Under the pieces are notes generated by a model. That model made no database searches. It was not told the origin of the DNA and was given only the letters and a program-made list of their open reading frames with translations. From the NCBI RefSeq assembly GCF_000227135.1, contig NC_018260.1:20156-84155 (forward strand): a stretch of 64,000 nt of DNA, written 5' to 3'. Of this stretch, positions 9,739-20,085 are shown piece after piece (positions within the stretch are counted from its first letter, which is position 1; the number at the start of each line of letters is the position of its first letter). The translations under genes were made by a program, and so were the position numbers. This DNA is from Leishmania donovani (Eukaryota > Euglenozoa > Kinetoplastea > Trypanosomatida > Trypanosomatidae).

Positions 9739-10770
9739 TTAGCTCGTGCGCCGACGCTTTCGACCGCGGCGCTCGTACATGTTGTGCCCTGCGCCACGCA
9801 GCACTGGCGGGTCCAGCCAAGCACGCATACGGTTACACGCCAGACGACGCTCACGGACACCTTCGTAGTTGGTTGGGGCGCGCCGGTTCGCGTCAATGCG
9901 CGCAAGCGTCAGTGTAACGCTTGAAACCAAGCGTAGTGCTTTAGGCCGAAGCTGGGGTGGCAGATTTGCTACCAGGTCGCAGTTACTAAGGAATCCAGTT
10001 GTTTTTATTGCGATTCCGCTGTCGTTGGAGCGTCGACTGCCGAGCCTCGCCAAATCGGCGGGGTCCATGATCGACAGCTTTGCTACGCTACCCGAGATGG
10101 CGAAGAGCTGCGACGTGATGCCGGTGCCGAGGAAGGCGCACAGATTGGGGCAGATGAGCGGCATCGAGCACTGGATGTATTCGAGGAACGTTTGCTTAGC
10201 CATTTCGAGGTTCTCAAGCTCCTCGCACGCTTCCAGCACACGGCTCAACTCCTCAGGAGACAGATCGCGGCCAGACGTCGTGGAGGCACATGCCACCACC
10301 ACCACCAGCAGCTGGGACGGAATGAGCTCGTCCAATTGCCCAACGACAGAGCTGAGGTCGACGCTGTTTTGGATTATCTTGACCACTTTGGCGTAGAGAA
10401 CGCTGTCAGAGAAGAACATGGCCAGCTCCGGGAAGCGTATGCTGTACTGCGCACGCAGAAAGACGTGCACACGACTCTTCTCCACCTCGATGCGCAGCAC
10501 CAACGAGCTGCAGTCGGACACGTACTGGTACTCGGGATCGTCAGATGGAATGCAGTTCTTGCCGCGACCCGTTGTCTGCTCGTAGTCACTCAAACGACGT
10601 AGCATTCCACTCAAGTAGGACGAGCGGAGTAGTTTTGTGACCTCTGTAACGCTATCGTACCGAAGCGCATCATCGTCGCTCAGCAGTGTCACCTCGTGCT
10701 CCTCGTACGCCGGGATCTCTTCAAGGGTGACGGTCGCCACATGTGCATCAAAGCCTTCGTCCATCTTCAT
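9739..10770 (-). CDS. PRP31: Pre-mRNA processing factor PRP31 (U4/U6 snRNP, Nop domain)
   Basis: A U4/U6-specific splicing factor that clamps the U4 kink-turn with the 15.5K protein and bridges to U5 in the tri-snRNP. 343 residues, starting at the ATG at 10770 (a second ATG follows two codons later). The N-terminal half is helical (NOSIC-like, about 90-190). The Nop domain spans roughly 190-310, with LEYIQCSMPLICPNLCAFLG, then ISGSVAKLSIMDP (226-238), and later the LPPQLRPKALRLVSS and ARIDANRR stretches that mark PRP31 as opposed to NOP56/58. It ends in a basic RRGRKRRRTS tail usable as a nuclear signal. Human PRP31 is about 500 residues, so the C-terminal region is shortened, as commonly seen in trypanosomatids. 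Confidence 0.88.
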   Translation of the reverse strand: MKMDEGFDAHVATVTLEEIPAYEEHEVTLLSDDDALRYDSVTEVTKLLRSSYLSGMLRRLSDYEQTTGRGKNCIPSDDPEYQYVSDCSSLVLRIEVEKSRVHVFLRAQYSIRFPELAMFFSDSVLYAKVVKIIQNSVDLSSVVGQLDELIPSQLLVVVVACASTTSGRDLSPEELSRVLEACEELENLEMAKQTFLEYIQCSMPLICPNLCAFLGTGITSQLFAISGSVAKLSIMDPADLARLGSRRSNDSGIAIKTTGFLSNCDLVANLPPQLRPKALRLVSSVTLTLARIDANRRAPTNYEGVRERRLACNRMRAWLDPPVLRGAGHNMYERRGRKRRRTS

Positions 10771-10919
10771 CAGAGTGGGTCAGGCAGTCGCGGACTCAAG
10801 CACGGCGCGCAGAGGGGAGGGAAGAGTACTTGCCACGGTGCGAGAAGGGCAAGTCGTTCGATGCTTCAACTTCTGTTGTCATGTATGTGCTTTCGCCAGA
10901 ATTGACCCTCAACAATCGC

Positions 10920-10950
<31 letters not shown>

Positions 10951-11589
10951 AACAACAGGAAATCACCAGAAACGAGGGGAAATGACGGAAGCAAATGTTA
11001 CACAGCAGGCGAGAGCGCCGCTCGCAAAAAGAAATATATGACACACATCACACTATGAGCCAGCAGAGCATCACGGTAGCGCAAGCCTATCCATCCTGCA
11101 GCCCGGAAAGCAGCCAGCTTTTGAGGCAACCAGGCGGACGACGCGTACAAGGGAAAAGATAGGGAAAGCCCCTTCGCCAGAGGAACCGAGCAGCATCGCA
11201 ATGTGTGCCTATTGCCGCTCTCCCGCCTTCACGACCGCTTCGGAATCTGCATGCCTACGCTGTGGGTAGATGAGCCAATGGGGCCACTACCACAGAGAGA
11301 AGGCAAAAACATGGTAATACATCGGAAGCCGTCGCCGCACCTGAGACGGTGTCTACTTCGGAGGAGAGGTCCATTTTACGCTGTTGTTCTTCTCGACTGC
11401 CTACTTGCAGGACTCATAGTGTACATGATAACGTCCGGAAATCCTACATCAAATCAGAGAGAGGCAAAGAAGACCTCAGCTGCAAAGAGGCAGGCACACG
11501 TTACCACGTAGGGATCGATAGCCCGGCTGAATCACACACGTCCGCATACGAGAGAGCAAGGCGTCGACACGCGAAGATGCTGGGGGCAC
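10771..11589. other. Spacer with TA/TG microsatellite; no gene seen
   Basis: It lies upstream of PRP31 in the sense of transcription. It holds a (TA)n run at 10921-10939 followed directly by (TG)n at 10940-10950. No protein or RNA gene was recognised. Confidence 0.5.
10921..10950. repeat. (TA)n(TG)n microsatellite
   Basis: Ten TA units followed by five TG units, read directly from sequence. It is 150 bases upstream of the PRP31 start codon and so may sit in or near the 5' leader. Confidence 0.9.
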
Positions 11590-12816
11590 CTACGATTGAG
11601 GGCACCGCGCAGGGGACAGCGATAGTTGCTTGAGATCGTTTTGCAACTGCTTCCATACGCTTCGGCGATTCAACAAGGTACTCCGTCGTCTGTGGCTGTC
11701 CCCCTTCTCAGCATAGGACTTCTTCGCGGCTTGGTAGCTAAAGTATGCCTTCGCTTCCTCAATCAGGGCGCGGAGCTCCGCTTCGCTTGCGTCACCGCGC
11801 TCGCTGCTGTGCACCGCATCGAGATTGCACTTGTGAGGCTGTACAAGCCCGTGCTCTATCAGCGCACGCCACGCTCGCACATGCGCTGTGCTCAGAACAC
11901 GCTCAAGTACGGTGTCCGAAGAACCTACGACAGTGGTTTCATCAACGTAGCCGAGGTGGACAAGGCGCTCGAACAAGAAAAACTGGCAGAGCGTCATTTG
12001 GCGACTTGATGGTAGAATCGTCTCCAGCACTGCCGGCAGCACCTCCCACAGCGCATCCTCCACGTCGAAGTCGATGGAAACAGGAAGGGCGCCAATCACC
12101 GTGCAACGGCACTCCAAAACGTCCAGAAGCAGCGACAGAGACTTCACGTCCTGCCCCGTTGCAGCTGCCTTCCAGACCTCTGTCGCTGTCTTGCCACGAA
12201 ACGTGGTGGCGATAAACTCGTGGTAGAGGGGAAGGAGAAGCGCTACAACAGCCGCTTGCTGCTTCAAGTGGGCGAGAAACAGTGTGGTGCGACCACAGAA
12301 GCCACGATTGCGCCCGGCTGAGGAGGGCGGGTTGCAGTAAGTGGGATTCAGAGGATCGGCGCCTAGGTCGCGAAGCAAGCGAGCAGAGTCGACGTGGCCG
12401 TGCAGCGCTGCCAGGTGCAACGGCGTGAGACCACTTGCATTGTACTCGTCCACGGCGCAGCCACACTCAGTGACCAAAATATCTACCATGCAAGAGAAAC
12501 CAAGGCTAGCGGCCACGTGAGTGGCGCTGTTGCCGCTCGCATCGCGTATGCGCGGGATTTGCGCAGTTTCGACCTGTGGGACCGCATTTGACACCACGTA
12601 TGCATTCTCGGCGCACGCCATATTAGCGAAGCGCCGCACGCTCATTTTGTATCGGATGAGCTCCATGCCAGGGCTCACGTCGAAGGGGTTGTCGCCGCGC
12701 ACGAGAATCAGCAAAGAGGCGACATCGTTTGTCGCCACCAAGTCAAACAGATCGCGCTGAGGGAGCTTGTAGACGGGTGCCGGGGCCCCAGCAGGTGGCT
12801 CCACCGCGTTCGCCAT
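11590..12816 (-). CDS. Ankyrin-repeat protein
   Basis: 408 residues from the first ATG in frame (12816); the open region beyond it has no ATG. Two clear ankyrin repeats lie at about 92-157: DASGNSATHVAASLGFSCMV, then ASGLTPLHLAALHGHVDSAR (with TPLHLAALHGH), followed by GADPLNP. Degenerate repeats probably continue through the GFCGRTTLFLAHLKQ and RGKTATEVWKAA segments. The C-terminal 60 residues are basic and helical. It has no membrane helix, SOCS box or kinase domain. Ankyrin repeats bind other proteins; the partner and role are unknown. Confidence 0.82.
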   Translation of the reverse strand: MANAVEPPAGAPAPVYKLPQRDLFDLVATNDVASLLILVRGDNPFDVSPGMELIRYKMSVRRFANMACAENAYVVSNAVPQVETAQIPRIRDASGNSATHVAASLGFSCMVDILVTECGCAVDEYNASGLTPLHLAALHGHVDSARLLRDLGADPLNPTYCNPPSSAGRNRGFCGRTTLFLAHLKQQAAVVALLLPLYHEFIATTFRGKTATEVWKAAATGQDVKSLSLLLDVLECRCTVIGALPVSIDFDVEDALWEVLPAVLETILPSSRQMTLCQFFLFERLVHLGYVDETTVVGSSDTVLERVLSTAHVRAWRALIEHGLVQPHKCNLDAVHSSERGDASEAELRALIEEAKAYFSYQAAKKSYAEKGDSHRRRSTLLNRRSVWKQLQNDLKQLSLSPARCPQS

Positions 12817-13588
12817 CCTCCTACGTCGCACAAGGGGGCTAGGAAGAGCAGAACGAAGGACGTAACACGGATACCGTTTCAGCACGCGTGCACATATAGT
12901 TGTAATCGATGTTCGAAGGGAAAAAGAGGCGTCGAGGGCCACCTTCGTCTCCCTTCGCCTGGATGCGGGCCAACGAGTATTGTTTCAAAACGATGTAAAG
13001 CGCGCGAGATCTCCAGTTGCTCTGTGACAGAGAAAGAGAGGGAGTATGCAGCAGCAGTGATCAGGGAAGGGCACGGCAGCTACACACACACGCATACATA
13101 CACGTATATATATGTACACAGGTGCAGATGTATGTGCGCGGTCAGAATAGAGAAGGTACAGGGAGATACGAGAATGGAATATAAAAGGATAAAAAACGAG
13201 CGAGCGCTCGAGTGCCACACAAACAATGGGCGCCACGCGTGTCGGCTGCGGATGCACACGTGCAATTAAACACACACACACACGAAGCAGAAGCGGAAAG
13301 GGGAGACGCAGAGGGTTCGGAAGAGATTTTCTGTATCGCCATCGTGGTCCCTCCCTACTCTATCCGCATCTACCACTCAAGCGCCTCAAGCGGCACATGC
13401 GGGTGACCGAGGTACTCCGATGCAAAATGTTGTCCTACTTCACCGCTGCCCGCACGGATTCTGTAACTTGCCGTTGTGTGTTCCATTTCTGTTCGTCGAA
13501 AAATGGATGTGAGAAGCAGCAGATGCTGCGCACGGCGAATACGCAACGAGCCGAAGAGAAACGAAAAGAAAGCACTGCAACTCCTATC
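12817..13588. other. Spacer; no gene seen
   Basis: It contains short CA-rich microsatellite stretches (about 13082-13115 and 13268-13283) and plus-strand purine-rich sequence at 13025-13050. No gene or RNA was recognised. Confidence 0.45.
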
Positions 13589-14569
13589 TTAATCGTCGCT
13601 GTTCCACCCGCTGCTGAGACTTCGCTCACTGTAGCCCTCTTCACAGAGCATGCCATATGTGCTGCGCGATGCCACGCGGCCTCGCCGCCGCCCTGTGGAA
13701 GAGCCGGACGCCTCGTCCTCCGCCCTTTCCGCGGACTCACCACTCCGGCCATCGGCGTCGTCCGGATAGTCATTACCCGAAAAGTCCTCAGCGTTGCTAT
13801 CGAACTCGTCGTCTTTACGGTGATCTGGGTAACAGTAGAGGTCCTCCGTAGCATCACCTATGGCCTCCACGCACAACAGCTCATCGTATTCCTGCAGGAG
13901 CCGCCACATTGCTCCGTCAGCATCCGTTTCCACCGCACCCCAGCGCGAGGGAGACGCCGAGACCAAATTAGCATCCGCACTGCTGTGGCCGCCAACGCTG
14001 CAGGTGCAGCGCCGTGGCGCGAGGAAGTAGCAGGGGAGATCCTCGTCTTCCTCGACTCTGCCACGCTTCAGACTGCTTCGAGTGCAGCCGACGAGATCGT
14101 CTTCCGTTATGGCGAACTCGCCAAATGCCTCCACCATGGTATCCTCCTCCGTCGCCTCAGAATCCAAAGTAAAGAGCTCCACCACAGCAGCACCGTCGTC
14201 TACGCGAGAGACACCATCACCGCACTCGATTACCACGCACTGCCCACTCGCGGTGACACGCTCCACTGGCGAGCGGAACGGTCGCGTCTGCCGATTCGTA
14301 GAAACCTGCGGCATCAGCGCCTTTGCCATTCCCGTCGACTGCTCCGCGCCCAAGTGACGTAGACGGCGAAAGATAAACTTGGTGCGACAGGAAAGAGTAG
14401 CGTGCAGGACTGGCGGCAAGGGGCCCATTTCCGCGCTGTCCCACTGCACCCGTACGAGAGTGGGCGGTGCCGCCTCTTCAACAAACCCATCACGGCCTCG
14501 CTTGCGGCTCACCTTGAGATAAACCCGCGGCTGGCACGCGTCGCCCCCAGTGCGGGTGGGAGTCGACAT
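13589..14569 (-). CDS. Iwr1/SLC7A6OS-like RNA polymerase II import factor
   Basis: 326 residues from the ATG at 14569; an ATG at 14641 in the same frame would add 24. The N terminus reads VYLKVSRKRGRDGFVEE, which fits the LRVKRKR-type opening of Iwr1/SLC7A6OS proteins. Near the C terminus, at about 240-264, comes DLYCYPD, an acidic spacer, then DSNAEDFSGNDYPDD. This is the Iwr1 signature (DSN-x-E-x-NDYPDE), followed by an acidic tail. In yeast Iwr1 binds assembled RNA polymerase II and carries it into the nucleus; plant RDM4 is the same family. The middle region is poorly conserved and the basic stretch at RRRGRVASR might act in nuclear import. The assignment rests on these two motifs and their order. 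Start choice is uncertain. Confidence 0.75.
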   Translation of the reverse strand: MSTPTRTGGDACQPRVYLKVSRKRGRDGFVEEAAPPTLVRVQWDSAEMGPLPPVLHATLSCRTKFIFRRLRHLGAEQSTGMAKALMPQVSTNRQTRPFRSPVERVTASGQCVVIECGDGVSRVDDGAAVVELFTLDSEATEEDTMVEAFGEFAITEDDLVGCTRSSLKRGRVEEDEDLPCYFLAPRRCTCSVGGHSSADANLVSASPSRWGAVETDADGAMWRLLQEYDELLCVEAIGDATEDLYCYPDHRKDDEFDSNAEDFSGNDYPDDADGRSGESAERAEDEASGSSTGRRRGRVASRSTYGMLCEEGYSERSLSSGWNSDD

Positions 14570-15368
14570 AGATATCGCACAGAGAGGTTGTGCGAGTGTG
14601 AGGAGGCGTGGTTGACGCGTGAGAGTTGCCGTCGTCGTCATGAGCGAAAAACCACCTAAACAGGGAGAGACGCGAGCAACTTATCCATGTGCTTTCTGCG
14701 CACTGGGAGAGGGGACGGTGGGGCTCGCTACTGCACAGAGGTTATACCAGTAGAGAAGGCTTCGAATACCTGCACGCGGAGCGGGCTCGAATGCGTGCCT
14801 CTGTAGTTTTCCCCCTCCTGTAACGAGGGTGTGAAGAGCACAGAGAGAGAGAGAGAGGGCAAAAACTGCAGTCGCTTTCCCGCGAGAACTGTGACGCCGC
14901 CGAGAGTGACAGAGAGAGAACGGCGTACATAACATAGAAGTAGGACTTTTTCTTCGTTTTCAGCGCCCTCCAGTTTTCTTTTCGTGCCGTGGCAACCGCG
15001 TCACCTCCGTGATACGCCTTGCCTCACCTTGTCCGAAGCGCAAGCATCGGTCCCGAAAGAGGTGCACCGGCGCTAGTTCTCTGACTCCGTGGTTTCCTTT
15101 CGTCTCACAGAAAGTATATGCTCACGGTTCGCCACTTCAAGGCATCCGTTCAACTCACCACACTCGCCTTGCCGTAAGGAATCATCCGCACAGAACGGAC
15201 AAGGAAAGGGGAACCCAGAAGCACGCAAGAGGTATACAGGGGGCCACGGGGCTTTACTGCAGCCTACTCAACACCTCCCCACATGTTATCACACCAGGTT
15301 CATACATGAAAAGACGGAAAACGAGACCAACCCAGCGAAGTACAAAAGATCTCGCTTTCGATGTCCAT
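14570..15368. other. Spacer with GA repeat; no gene seen
   Basis: It holds a (GA)n run at about 14841-14857 (pyrimidine-rich in the transcribed sense), suitable as the splice signal for the Iwr1-like gene. No gene was recognised before repeat copy A1. Confidence 0.45.
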
Positions 15369-15644
15369 GTCCATTCGCTGCCACACAGCATGAGCCAAGC
15401 TCCGCTCGGCCCCCGGCGTGCCACAGGCCCCATCGCCTGGCGCGAAGCAGCCCGAGACACGCACGCATGCAAGCAATGCCCCGACCCAGCCACCTCAGCA
15501 CGGCCTCCGTCTCGAGCTGCGCCCACCCCTCCCCGCTCCGCGGGTNNNNNNNNNNNNNNNNNNNNNNNNNNNNNNNNNNNNNNNNNNNNNNNNNNNNNNN
15601 NNNNNNNNNNNNNNNNNNNNNNNNNNNNNNNNNNNNNNNNNNNN

Positions 15645-15676
<32 letters not shown>

Positions 15677-16119
15677 GGTTCGCCTCATAGCCGCTCCCCC
15701 ATCATGCCGGTCGCCACCCCGGGTGCACCACCATCACCACCACCACCCCCCCGTCCCTACACCTCGGCGTGACGCCCAGGCTGCCCCAACCAGTAGGCAG
15801 TGCGAGGGGCGCGTGAGATGCACTCGAGCCATGCTGGCACCTCGGCCCATCGCATGGGTGGCGCAAGCGTGCTCTCTGTCGCCGGTCGCTCCGACGCATC
15901 CCCGTCCAGGACCTGACCACCGACATCCGCAGTGATACGTCGCACCCACCTGCCTAGGCGGCAGGCGCTTCACCCTGTCATCACCAGCGGTGGGCTCGGC
16001 ATTTCGCAGGCACAGGAAGGGAGGGCTGCTTGGCTTCCCCGCCCCCACTCCCTCCCCCGCGCCGACAGAGCGAGTAGGGGTGTACTGAGCACCGAGATAC
16101 CACGCACTGAGGTGTCCTA
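15369..16119 (-). repeat. SIDER-like retroposon family A, copy A1 (gap and poly-C inside)
   Basis: From GTCCATTCGCTGCC at 15369 to the GAGGTGTC end at 16119 it is nearly identical to the copies at 25021, 27546 and 63818. A 99-N gap (15546-15644) is followed by 30 consecutive Cs (15645-15674). It lies about 420 bases beyond the stop codon of the tetraspanin-like gene at 16539-17882, so in its likely 3' UTR. The sense strand is taken as minus because all copies share the GAATGGACAC terminus on that strand. Confidence 0.7.
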
Positions 16120-16538
16120 AATCATCAGGTCAAGCGAATGCGACACGAAACCAGCGGAATCGCTTTAACGGGAGCAGTGCTGCACAGATACCATATCATC
16201 ATGCACCGCATTCATTGTCAAAGGACAGTACCGAAGCCAAGCATCAATAAGCGTAGGTGACCAACGCAAGTAGTGCTCTGCCGCAGAAGAGATGGCGGTT
16301 TTCCCAAGAGAATGCTAAATGAGGTCCCAGACACGCAGAGGTGACGTCTTCGGTGCTGCAATTGCCCCCCCCCGCCGCCGAAGAGTGGCAGTGAGAAGGG
16401 AGGGCGACGGAGAAATCGCCTTTCCTGCAAGTCTCGTCACGTTTAGTGAAAAGAAAACCCCTTTCTATTGCTCACCGTGGCCTAAGCCAGAGTTTGCGTC
16501 CCTCGAACTCCGACAACAGGTAGTCCTTGTGTGGCACG
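16120..16538. other. 3' flank of tetraspanin-like gene; no gene seen
   Basis: About 420 bases between repeat A1 and the stop codon at 16539. No domain-bearing open frame or RNA was recognised. Confidence 0.45.
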
Positions 16539-17882
16539 TCAGCTGCGTTTGCGGTTCGCCCCGCGACAGTCGTCAGAGGATTCGCCCTTTAGCATCATGA
16601 TGCTCTCTTTGGTTGACGAGGAAGGCGAATTCAAAGGCATAAAGTCGGATGAGCGGGGCCGCTGATGATTTGTGATGAGAGCGACGATGCCGGCCACGAG
16701 GCTGCAGACCGTCATGCCGAAAAGGAGACACATATCGAACCCGATTGTCGAAGAGAAGTGGCCAATGATGTAGTCCTCGCAAGTCGTGGAGTGTGCCGGT
16801 GTAATTCTCATCGACCTATTAGCAAGTGCGCAGGCGGTGGAGTAGAGCGGGTAGTCCTCGGTGAGGTCAATGTACGCGGTGATCTTTCCGCACTGATCTT
16901 GCACCATTTTCGTGATGTCTTCCAAAAAGTCGTTGTTGTCGCGGTCGCGGCGCCGCTTCACGGCTCTGCCACTCTGCGTCGTGACAAAGCAGAGGGAGCC
17001 CCACACCTCCTCATCCGACATCAGCTCCTCCTCACTCACGTTCAGTGAAGATGTGTTGGTCACGCAGCACGAGCTGAAACCAGAGCAAGGATAAGCGTAC
17101 TCCCAGAGGCACTGGCTCGCCTCGCCATCCAGCTTTTCCAACACGTCGTGATAGAGCTGGAGTGACGTGTTCTGCCACACGCCCAGCTGCCCACTCAAGA
17201 AAACGCGGAGCAGAAAGTAGAGAAGCACGCAGCCGTGGACCAACACCAGCAGGCCGTAGCCCATGAGCCACTTGCCTGGCCGCCGTCGCTCCGGATCGCC
17301 CAGAACCCACATACCCGCTGCTCCTACCAGCACCGAAGGTATGAGCAGCACCTGCAACCCGTGTTGCACCATACCCACCACATGTGGCATCCACGATGTG
17401 GGCAGCGCGCTCATTTCCGTCTCACTGACAACTTCGTCGAGCGATTTCTCTATGCGTGTAGCGAGAGACGTCGTGAGAGAAGGTGCAATGAAGAAGACTG
17501 TGATGCACCCAAGAAACGATATTGCGAAGAGAATCACTGCCGCTACAAGAGCCATGCCGGGCTCTGTCAGTGAGAACTGAAACGCCTGCACAAAATGCGC
17601 CCAGTGCAGGCGAAACGACGAGAATAGTACTGCCGTTGTAGAGGTGGGGAACGCGAAGGAGTCAGTGGCGGCATAACCGATGTCTGTCGCCACAGAGGCG
17701 GAAGCATCCCTGCGCGCTGACGGCGTCGTCGCCGGCTTCCGCTGCGCACGTAACGGCGCAGCGACGTGAACTTCCACGGCGACGTCGCCCTCCTTATTCA
17801 TGACGTCAATCCAAGAGCTTGCTAAAATGCCAGGTCGCCGCGCCTCCCCACCGGGTGCCCGAGTGGTGTCTCCGGTCGGCAT
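16539..17882 (-). CDS. Tetraspanin-like four-pass membrane protein (long loop)
   Basis: 447 residues from the ATG at 17882; the longer frame upstream is pyrimidine-tract translation (FFFF, LLLS) without support. Four hydrophobic segments lie at about 109-133, 173-195, 207-229 and 382-404. The last two enclose a loop of about 150 residues with eight cysteines, including PCSGFSSCC (C266, C272, C273), and N-glycosylation sites (NTS, NVS, NRS). Layout and the paired-Cys loop resemble tetraspanins, but the CCG motif is not exact and the N-terminal tail (about 105 residues) is long. It is likely a surface or endomembrane organiser. The next upstream coding gene is also tetraspanin-like. Confidence 0.72.
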   Translation of the reverse strand: MPTGDTTRAPGGEARRPGILASSWIDVMNKEGDVAVEVHVAAPLRAQRKPATTPSARRDASASVATDIGYAATDSFAFPTSTTAVLFSSFRLHWAHFVQAFQFSLTEPGMALVAAVILFAISFLGCITVFFIAPSLTTSLATRIEKSLDEVVSETEMSALPTSWMPHVVGMVQHGLQVLLIPSVLVGAAGMWVLGDPERRRPGKWLMGYGLLVLVHGCVLLYFLLRVFLSGQLGVWQNTSLQLYHDVLEKLDGEASQCLWEYAYPCSGFSSCCVTNTSSLNVSEEELMSDEEVWGSLCFVTTQSGRAVKRRRDRDNNDFLEDITKMVQDQCGKITAYIDLTEDYPLYSTACALANRSMRITPAHSTTCEDYIIGHFSSTIGFDMCLLFGMTVCSLVAGIVALITNHQRPRSSDFMPLNSPSSSTKESIMMLKGESSDDCRGANRKRS

Positions 17883-20085
17883 TTTCGAGGCGCACAAAGA
17901 GGTGGGAAAGAGAGAGCGACAACGGCCCCCGCCGCAAGCGAAGAAGGGAAAAACAAGAGTGGCACAGGAAAAAGACAGCAGACCTGAGGCAGGTGAAAAC
18001 GGAATGCAAGGTCGATGGATCCCTGTACAGCGTTTTCCTTCCCTTCGCCTAGTAACAGAGCAGGGCGCTCTTCCACAAGTCCGGTGCGACAACAACAACG
18101 CGCGCAGACACAGCAACCGTAGAGACGCAGTCGAAAAAAAAAAGAAATACAAAGAGTCCTTTGTGAGCGGGAGCGCGAGTCACAGGAAAGGGTCCGGCCA
18201 AACCCTAAACGGGGACGAGCGGCAATGATGTGATAACAGCAGGGGAGAAGGGATGAAAGGGAAGAAGAAGAATGAGGGGAGGGAGGGAGGGAGGCGAGAA
18301 GATATCAGTGCAGAAAGAGACGCGTGATGAGTTACAGGAATCAGAGCACAAAACCAGAGAAGAGAAACACTGAAGAGGGAGGCACACGCGAAAGCAGACA
18401 AAAAAAATGAATGCTCAACTCAGCACCGCGGTGCGTGCGCGTGTAGGCGATGGAGGGGAAGGAGGAGGAGAGAATGAGAGCCGGGTGTCCAGTTGCGTCG
18501 GGTCGACTGAGGCGCAGATTGATTCTTTTCTCAAATGTGCTGACTCGGTCGTGGTGGAGACCCCGCCTTTAGTGGGAAGGGTGCAAACACTATGGTGCAG
18601 CCAATGGGTAAGAAAGAGCGAATTCGACTAGGCAATGGGGACCGGGAAAAAAAAATCAGAAGAGAAGGTGAAACACCAACGCGGACGGAGATAGAATAGG
18701 AACGAAGGGGAGGGAAGCCTCTACGCAAAGGCAAAGGGAGGTGAGAAGCATACGAGACGGAGAAGGGGGTGGGACAGCGGGCTTGTAGAGATGTGCACCA
18801 GCGCATTAAAAGCGCGTGCTCTCAGTGCGACGTAGAGAAATAGGTATCACGCCTTCCTGGTGACGCCACGGAAAGAGCCAGAAGAAAGAGAAACTGTGAT
18901 TAGACCAGTAAAACTTCCACGCTTATAATCAGTCGAGGGATATGGAAGCACGGAGGAAGAACACAAATGAAGAAACAACAGGTGAGGCGCACAGGCCAAG
19001 CAGATGGCAGCACGACGACGACGACGTGGTATGCCAAGCAGCTCTGCAACTCTCGCGAGCTTCTCGCCTAATGTCGCAGACTCGGTGCGGCTACGCAGGC
19101 TACACAATCAACTATACTTCTCTTGCTGGCGCGCACCACCGGCAATGCACGGAGAACAGTGTTGAGCAGAGGCAATACGCCAAAACGAAAAGAGACTCAC
19201 GAGACACGGTGGCGGCAACACACTTGTACGAGATGTGTGGCCCTCTTACAGCGCCGGTACACGCGAAGAGCAACGAAGGGCTATCAAAAGGAAAGTAGAG
19301 AGAGGCGAGAGGTTGAGGAAACAGATTGCACTGCAATAAGGGGAGTAACTACATCGATAACGCACCGTGCGGAAGAAGACGCGGTGCGCGACGGAGAGCA
19401 TTGGCGTTCACCCTTGCATTCACTACGTCATCCTACAAGACCTGGTGTGCGGAGGGCGAGGCGGCGGCGCACTGCAACCAAACAGCAGAGTCGCTCCTCT
19501 GCGCACATCTGCTGCTTTCCTTCTCGTTTTGTTCTGATTTAGTCGATGAAGATGCTGTGTTGGGGTACCGTTGAAGACATCGGTGCTCCCATTGCACGAC
19601 AACTGCGTTGTCGCGGTTGCTGCTGGACAGCATTTGCGCACGAGGAGTTGGCAATGTACCAGTGCATTGTCTGGAGCGATGCCAACTCCACTTCTTCGCC
19701 TTTCCTCCTTCGTCTTTCGGCACCCGTTCTTCGTTTCGTTTCTCGATGTCGCCGGTGAGGGCAAAGCGCTCAGCCTTCCGGGGAGTAAGCAAGCAGGGGA
19801 CCAGCAAAGCAGGTCTGACAGAAACGGGATCGAGCGGCAGTATTAGCCTACGAACAAAAAAAAAAGAACGCGATGAACGCGCGCGTGCGCATCACGCTGC
19901 CTGCCCTCTGTACTCCTCGACAGCGCGCAAGATCCAACAATGCAGATCCTGCCCTTCCCCTGGATATGGAGGCACACCCATTTACATCTGCCGGCTAACG
20001 TGGGTGTGCACCACAGTGAGATCGCGCTGGGCCGTAGCGGTAATGAGGGAGGAAGGTGGTCAACGAGGGAGGGAAGGCCGGCGCT
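17883..20085. other. 2.2-kb spacer; no gene seen
   Basis: The plus strand is strongly purine-rich near 17895-17950 and 18240-18300, which gives CT-rich sequence in the transcribed sense close to the start codon at 17882. Many short open frames on both strands show no domain. A small gene or ncRNA could be missed here. Confidence 0.45.

Noticed and set aside
13226..14362. Plus-strand 378-residue frame
   Set aside because: Antisense shadow of the Iwr1-like gene; no domain and opposite to the transcription unit.
15720..15755. Run encoding seven histidines, suggesting vector contamination
   Set aside because: The CACCATCACCACCACC stretch is part of repeat family A and recurs in A3 (27870-27892), so it is native low-complexity DNA.
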